Shown: one piece after another, positions 59,356 to 64,000 of the stretch
How the letters are laid out: each line of letters begins with the position of its first letter
Position numbering within the stretch: the first letter of the stretch is position 1
NCBI GenBank assembly: GCA_007827375.1
Contig: VISH01000001.1
Span: forward strand, 558,001-622,000
Length of the DNA: 64,000 bases
Source of the DNA: Alteromonadaceae bacterium 2753L.S.0a.02
GTDB taxonomy: Bacteria > Pseudomonadota > Gammaproteobacteria > Pseudomonadales > Cellvibrionaceae
Reading direction: 5' to 3'
Program-made: the position numbers and the translations under genes
Notes under the pieces: generated by a model
Databases searched by the model: none
Told to the model about the DNA's origin: nothing
Seen by the model: only the letters and a program-made list of their open reading frames with translations

Positions 59356-61071
59356 CTATCCGGTGGCGAGCAAACCAATAATAATGAATAGTAAAACAGC
59401 GCAGACCCCCTGCCAGAACATCACCGGGTTGCGCTCTAGCAGCGGCGGGCGAGCCTGGTTTAAAAAGGCTTTATTGGGGTTATGTAAATCGTAAAGAAAT
59501 TCAGACAACACCGGGTATCGCTTATGGGGCTGCACACTAAGGGCTTTTTTTATGGCGAGATCCAACCATACGGGAATATCTTTACGCAGTTGCGTAAGTG
59601 GCTGATACACCAGGCGGCGTTGCGCGCTGGTGCTGCGGCTGCTGGCAACGGCGGTGCCATAGGGCAATTTACCACTGAGCATTTGATAGCACATAACCCC
59701 CAGCGAAAATAGGTCGCTGCGCGCACTGCCCTCTTCTCCTAAAAAATATTCCGGTGCGGTGTATTGTGCTGTGCCCTGAATATCGTCGCTGTATTTAATT
59801 TCTGCAACACCGGCAACCTTGGTTGAGCCAAAATCAATAATTTTAACGGTGCCGTTGTTGTCGATTAACACATTGGCCGGGCGCAGGTCTTGGTGCACCA
59901 TTTCCTGACGGTGGAATGCCTGTAAGCCCTTTGCGATTTGGTTCACCAGCTCGCGCACGATCTGCACTGAAGGAAACGGGTTATCGTGCATCCACTGTTT
60001 GAGCGTTTGGCCTTCCACATATTCAGAAACCAAATACAGGTAATGGCGTTTTTTTTCGGAATTAATCGCGCGCAGCACGTGCGGGTTGTCGATGCGCCGC
60101 GCGATCCAGTCTTCCATCAAAAAACGTTCTAAATACAAGCGGTCGCCGCGCATTTCTGTGGAGGGCGTTTTAATAACGACTTTGGTTTGGGTGTGGCTAT
60201 CGCGCGCCAGAAACACGTGGCTGCGACTGCTGATATAAATTTCGCGCTCAATATCGTATCCATCAAACTGCATGCGCGCTTGCAATTTTGGGGGTAGCGG
60301 CAAGCTCGAAACCTGATGATAAATTTCATCGATCTGGCTATCGGGTAACTGCTCGACCCGCACGATCTGAAGGCTGAGGTTATCGCTACTGCCGGCGCGG
60401 TATGCTTCATCAACCAGGCAGCGCGCGGCATCGTTGAGTGCGTCGCTGTGCATGTTAAGCGCAGCGTTCACTTGGGGCGCAGTGATAAATTCATACACGC
60501 CGTCGCTGGCCAGAATAAAAATATCACCCTGCTCCACCGGTACACTGCGGTAGTCAAGCGACAGGCTTTCATCGATACCCAGCGCGCGGGTTAGGTAACT
60601 GTTTTCGCTATCAACATAACGGCGGTGATCGTCGGTTAGCTGTTCCAACTGGCCACCGACAAAGCGGTAGATACGAGTATCGCCAGAATGAAACAGATGC
60701 GCCGCCTGGCCTTTCAATATCAAGGCGCTAAACGTGCAGATGTAGCCCTTTTCTTTGTTGTAGCGGTAGGGGCCGTTGCGGGTTTGTGAATACAGCCAGG
60801 AATTTGTAGCGGCAAGCACGCACTCTGCAGATTTTTTTACCGACCAGGCTTCGCTGGTGCAAAAATAGTCTTGTAAAAAACTCGAAACGGCGGTTTCGCT
60901 GGCTACCTGGCTAACATCGCTGCTGCTAATGCCGTCGGCAACCGCAATGGCTGCGCCTTTGGTGCTCAACAGCGGCTCTTTTGGCAAACAGGCGCCAACA
61001 AAATCCTGATTTATTTTTTTTCGACCCTTGCTACTGCATTGGCCGATGCTGATGTGTAGCGCTTGTTTCAT
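59356..61071 (-). CDS. Bifunctional PP2C phosphatase and Ser/Thr kinase with C-terminal membrane anchor
   Basis: About 571 residues from ATG 61071 (MKQALHIS), which follows GGAGG; an in-frame start 12 codons earlier is less likely. The PP2C domain (about 1-245) has KINQDFVG, AVADGISSSD, HSGDTRIYR and ASDGVYEF. The kinase domain (about 265-530) has catalytic HQDLRPANV, where Lys of the usual HRDLKPxN is Arg, and DFGS. Membrane anchor at about 548-568 (FWQGVCAVLLFIIIGLL). It lies 43 bp after the FNT channel gene and is cotranscribed. A kinase/phosphatase that tunes nitrite uptake is inference from position. Confidence 0.88.
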   Translation of the reverse strand: MKQALHISIGQCSSKGRKKINQDFVGACLPKEPLLSTKGAAIAVADGISSSDVSQVASETAVSSFLQDYFCTSEAWSVKKSAECVLAATNSWLYSQTRNGPYRYNKEKGYICTFSALILKGQAAHLFHSGDTRIYRFVGGQLEQLTDDHRRYVDSENSYLTRALGIDESLSLDYRSVPVEQGDIFILASDGVYEFITAPQVNAALNMHSDALNDAARCLVDEAYRAGSSDNLSLQIVRVEQLPDSQIDEIYHQVSSLPLPPKLQARMQFDGYDIEREIYISSRSHVFLARDSHTQTKVVIKTPSTEMRGDRLYLERFLMEDWIARRIDNPHVLRAINSEKKRHYLYLVSEYVEGQTLKQWMHDNPFPSVQIVRELVNQIAKGLQAFHRQEMVHQDLRPANVLIDNNGTVKIIDFGSTKVAGVAEIKYSDDIQGTAQYTAPEYFLGEEGSARSDLFSLGVMCYQMLSGKLPYGTAVASSRSTSAQRRLVYQPLTQLRKDIPVWLDLAIKKALSVQPHKRYPVLSEFLYDLHNPNKAFLNQARPPLLERNPVMFWQGVCAVLLFIIIGLLATG

Positions 61072-61114
61072 GAAGATAACCTCCGCCCGGGTTGAACGGA
61101 GGTGCAATCAAAGA

Positions 61115-61927
61115 TTAGGCTAACTGGCGATTTGGGCTGGTGCGAACGTGAGTGAGGTAAAGCGGCAAACCAACCAACAGGAAGCCACCCACCAGATTAC
61201 CCAAGGCTGTGGGAATTTCATTCCAAATGAAGTAATCAGCGATGGTGAAATTACCGCCCATAATCATGGAGAACGGAAACAGGAACATGTTAACAATGGA
61301 GTGCTCGAAGCCCATGAAGAAGAACAGCATGATGGGCATCCACATGGCGGCCATTTTGCTGCCCGCAGAGGTGGAAATCATGGCACCAACAACCCCCATG
61401 GAAACCATCCAGTTACACAGCATGCCGCGAATAAAAATGGTGATCCAACCTGCAACGCCATGCTCACTGTAGCCCAAGGTTCGGCTCTCACCAATGCTGC
61501 CAACTTTGGCCGCCAGCGCGCCACCATCTGTGTGGTAACCGTAGGTCAGAATAAACGACATAAAAAATGCGACGGTAAGAGCGCCGGCAAAGTTACCGCA
61601 GAACACCAGGCCCCAGTTACGCATTACACCGCCGAAAGTGACCCCGGGGCGCTTGTCGATTAACGCCAAGGGCACCAATGTAAAAACGCCGGTAAGCAGG
61701 TCGAACTTCATCAGGTACAACATGATGAAACCCACTGGGAACAGAATGGCTCCCACCAGTGGCTGACCGGTTTTAACCGTTACGGTAATTGCAAACATTG
61801 CAGCCAGGGCCAGAATAGCGCCCGCCATAAAGGCTCGAATGAAAGTGTCTTTCGTAGCCATAAAAACTTTTTGTTCACCCGAATCTACCATCTTCGTGAC
61901 AAATTCGCTGGGTTCGATGTAAGCCAT
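61115..61927 (-). CDS. Formate/nitrite transporter family channel, probably nitrite
   Basis: 270 residues from ATG 61927 (MAYIEPSEF), preceded by GAGG. Six membrane segments and the FNT signatures are present: FIRAFMAGAILALAAMFA, GALTVAF, and MLCNWMVSMGV followed by FMGFEHSIVNM with the pore His. Members of this type pass nitrite or formate. The downstream phosphatase/kinase gene and the nitric oxide genes nearby favour nitrite. The frame is open 30 codons upstream, but the first part there is not FNT-like. Confidence 0.87.
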   Translation of the reverse strand: MAYIEPSEFVTKMVDSGEQKVFMATKDTFIRAFMAGAILALAAMFAITVTVKTGQPLVGAILFPVGFIMLYLMKFDLLTGVFTLVPLALIDKRPGVTFGGVMRNWGLVFCGNFAGALTVAFFMSFILTYGYHTDGGALAAKVGSIGESRTLGYSEHGVAGWITIFIRGMLCNWMVSMGVVGAMISTSAGSKMAAMWMPIMLFFFMGFEHSIVNMFLFPFSMIMGGNFTIADYFIWNEIPTALGNLVGGFLLVGLPLYLTHVRTSPNRQLA

Positions 61928-62288
61928 TTTGAAAACCTCAAAGTTGCTGTTTATTGATGTTTGTCCCACCCCCCAACTCGAGCAGGCTGGCCAGCAACAT
62001 AGCAAGTGGCATACCAAAAAACAAAAAACATATAACTCTATGATTCTAAAAGAATTATTTTTTTATGAGGTCACAAAAGCAACTAAACGGTGAACTTTTA
62101 AGCACCATTTAAGTGCTAACATGCACCATAAATGCATCTTAAAAACTTATTCCTGGTAAATATTTCGTATTTAAATCACGCATAGCGCACACTAATGGCG
62201 CCATATTTCAATAAAAACCAGCAAAGCCCACCCTTCCCAAAAACGGAATGCACCAAGTTTTATCACACAAAAGAGAATTAAAGAACGA
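61928..62288. other. 361-bp AT-rich promoter region upstream of the nitrite channel
   Basis: No coding frame. It should hold the FNT-operon promoter and the end of the selO transcript is not in it, since selO also reads leftward toward it. I see no clear operator or terminator. Confidence 0.45.
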
Positions 62289-63743
62289 CTAGGTTCCGCA
62301 AAACGTCTGATAGTTGCGGTCACCATCTACGGGCGGGTTTTGAAAGTTAGCCGTGGTAGCCTGCATCTCGTAAGGCTTGCGCAGCACCTTGAGCCAGGCT
62401 TCTGCAGCGTCGGGGCTGCCAGTGGCAATACTCTCCGCAATTACAGCTTCCATGTGGTGATTGCGGGGAATGACGCTGGGATTCTGGGCACGCATATTCG
62501 CGGCCACTTCGCTCGTTGGCAGCTCTTGAGACTGCAAGCGGGCTTGCCACTGGCTGTACCAATCGCCCAATTCCTGTTGCAAGGCTGTCGCCTGCTCGGG
62601 CTCCTGTAGCGAACGGGTAAGGCGATCGTAACTGTTGGTGTAATCCAAAGCATTTTTACGCAGGTGTTGCAGAAAATCATTGCACAGGTTAATTGCTTCG
62701 GCATCTGCAGTCACAAGCCCGGCTTTGCCCGTAATCATCTGGTGGTAGGCGGTTTCAAGGTCTTTAACAAAGTCCACTAACAACTGCTCGCCCAGTTGTG
62801 TGGCCTTTTCAGGCTCCGGGTGCAACAAGGGTAGAAAACATTCCGTTAAACGCGCCATATTCCATTGTGCAATGGCAGGCTGTTTACCGTAGCGGTAGCG
62901 CCCCATACCATCAATTGAGCTATACACCGTGTTGGGGTTATAGGCGCTCATCATGGCGCAGGGGCCATAGTCGATGGTTTCACCGGAAATCGCTGTGTTA
63001 TCGGTATTCATCACGCCGTGAATAAAACCCACTCGCAGCCATTCGCACACCAGGGTTATCTGCCGGGCAAACACCGCTTTAAGAAATTCCAGATATTTTT
63101 GTTCGCCAGTTTGCTCACTCAATTGAGGGTAATGTCTTGCTATCGCGAAATCGCACAGTGCTTCCACTGCAGCCTGATTGCCCTGCGAATAAAAGTATTC
63201 AAAAGTACCCACACGAATATGACTTGCGGCTACTCGGGTAACCACGGCACCTGGCACCGGGCCCTCGCGGTAAATTTGCTCGCCGGTAGTCACCACTGCA
63301 AGGCTGCGCGAGGTGGGCACACCCAGCGCGTGCATGGCTTCACTCATTATAAATTCACGAATCGCCGGCCCCATGCCGCACAAACCGTCGCCGCCGCGCG
63401 AAAATGGCGTCGCGCCCGAGCCTTTGAGTTGAATATCAAACACTTCGCCGTTGGGTGCGGTGATTTCGCCCAGAAGGTGAGCGCGACCGTCGCCCAGGCG
63501 CGGACTGAACTGCCCGAACTGATGCCCCGCATAGGCCAATGCCACCGGCTGAGAATTCGGTAACAACTGGTTGCCCGCGAAGATTTCGGCCACCTGCTGG
63601 GGCGACTCCATAAGTGATACCACGCCCAGGCTGTCGGCCAATGCCTGATTCCATAAAAATACTTCTGGCTTGGTGGCCTTGCGGGGTTGTGCAGCGATGA
63701 AAAAGTCTTCGCCGAGGGATTTATAGGAGTTGCTTAATTGCAT
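62289..63743 (-). CDS. selO: Protein adenylyltransferase SelO (YdiU/UPF0061)
   Basis: 484 residues, full length for the family. Key blocks are AYAGHQFGQFSPRLGDGRA, KGSGATPFSRGGDG, NTDNTAISGETIDYGP with the active-site Asp, and a C-terminal YQTFCGT with Cys where some relatives have selenocysteine. SelO is a pseudokinase that transfers AMP to proteins under oxidative stress. It starts 12 bp after the cupin stop, forming a two-gene operon. Confidence 0.95.
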   Translation of the reverse strand: MQLSNSYKSLGEDFFIAAQPRKATKPEVFLWNQALADSLGVVSLMESPQQVAEIFAGNQLLPNSQPVALAYAGHQFGQFSPRLGDGRAHLLGEITAPNGEVFDIQLKGSGATPFSRGGDGLCGMGPAIREFIMSEAMHALGVPTSRSLAVVTTGEQIYREGPVPGAVVTRVAASHIRVGTFEYFYSQGNQAAVEALCDFAIARHYPQLSEQTGEQKYLEFLKAVFARQITLVCEWLRVGFIHGVMNTDNTAISGETIDYGPCAMMSAYNPNTVYSSIDGMGRYRYGKQPAIAQWNMARLTECFLPLLHPEPEKATQLGEQLLVDFVKDLETAYHQMITGKAGLVTADAEAINLCNDFLQHLRKNALDYTNSYDRLTRSLQEPEQATALQQELGDWYSQWQARLQSQELPTSEVAANMRAQNPSVIPRNHHMEAVIAESIATGSPDAAEAWLKVLRKPYEMQATTANFQNPPVDGDRNYQTFCGT

Positions 63744-63755
63744 GAAATATTCGCT

Positions 63756-64000
63756 TTAATCGGAGTAGAAAACCGCCAACCAAACGCTGGTTTGTTCGGG
63801 GTCGGTCCAGGTTACTTTATGTTTGCAGTGCGCCGGTATATTTACGTAATCACCGGGCTTGAGGTCTAGCGTTTCACCGGTGCAAAAACCAAGCCGCGCC
63901 GCGCCCTGCAGCAGGATCACCCATTCGTGCTCGGCCTGGTCGTACCAGCCGGTCGCCGGTGAACTGTGCCCCCGAGAAAGAATACGCTCAATACGCACAG
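63756..64000 (-). CDS. Cupin-domain protein (5' end cut by the window edge)
   Basis: 81 codons are visible. The cupin motifs HEWVILLQGAARLGF and LKPGDYVNIPAHCKHKVTW give the metal-binding His/Glu pattern of a small single-domain cupin. These usually have about 105-115 residues, so the start lies beyond the edge; an internal GTG at 63996-63998 is not convincing. It is upstream of selO in the same operon. Confidence 0.8.
   Translation of the reverse strand, partial: VRIERILSRGHSSPATGWYDQAEHEWVILLQGAARLGFCTGETLDLKPGDYVNIPAHCKHKVTWTDPEQTSVWLAVFYSD

Noticed and set aside
62289..62310. Selenocysteine at the SelO C-terminus
   Set aside because: The codon is TGC (Cys) in YQTFCGT, and the gene ends in a normal TAG.

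Overview
The window looks like the chromosome of a marine, polysaccharide-degrading gammaproteobacterium of the Cellvibrionaceae type (Teredinibacter/Saccharophagus-like). The main clue is a cellulase whose GH5, CBM10 and CBM2 domains are joined by poly-serine linkers, a style typical of that group. Other fits are a GH26 mannanase, membrane-bound AraC regulators, an NsrR/NnrS nitric-oxide locus and a nitrite-transport operon. The taxonomic call is inference from gene content only.

Layout. 0-8.6 kb: a cut TPR protein, two small membrane proteins, a membrane AraC regulator, the YidE transporter, a secreted CxxCH protein and a second membrane AraC regulator. 8.7-12.3 kb: the GH5 cellulase and a two-gene pair resembling a pore-forming effector with its immunity protein. 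12.4-20 kb: a type I restriction-modification operon read leftward in the order Cas2-like protein, half-size HsdS, HsdM, DUF559 nuclease, HsdR. The DUF559 frame runs through six in-frame copies of a 141-bp GC-rich repeat. 20.4-25.7 kb: a response regulator with a degenerate GGDEF site, an RF1-like release factor split by a prfB-like +1 frameshift site (CTT TAG C), a papain-like protease overlapping an S74-tail-like protein, and the mannanase. 25.7-38.2 kb: a compact two-gene NRPS and PKS/NRPS line (C-A-T, then KS-AT-ACP-C-monooxygenase-A-T-C).

38.2-43.4 kb is accessory DNA: a 1.4-kb gene desert, a hypothetical gene, IS-like repeats, an amidase remnant, a ParDE toxin-antitoxin pair, an XRE regulator behind a long palindrome, and a nucleotidyltransferase gene broken by an amber codon. 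43.7-47.6 kb is the most unusual region. Two tandem modules, each a short ORF ending in UAG, then a hairpin, then an intrinsic terminator, precede divergent second copies of EF-G and EF-Tu. The EF-Tu has Gly where E. coli has Arg333, a position tied to pulvomycin resistance. The layout suggests an attenuation-controlled back-up elongation-factor set, possibly linked to drug tolerance or to self-protection for the nearby NRPS/PKS product.

48.0-55.6 kb is a genomic island inserted at the 3' end of tRNA-Phe(GAA), bounded by 47-bp direct repeats. It carries Vsr, a C5 cytosine methyltransferase, an Eco29kI-type GIY-YIG endonuclease, a RloC-like ATPase/anticodon-nuclease candidate, small unknown genes and a REP-type transposase. 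No integrase is visible. 55.7-64 kb returns to ordinary core genes: MarR with a thioredoxin-like gene, NsrR/NnrS with two NsrR boxes, an FNT nitrite channel with a PP2C-kinase fusion, SelO, and a cut cupin.
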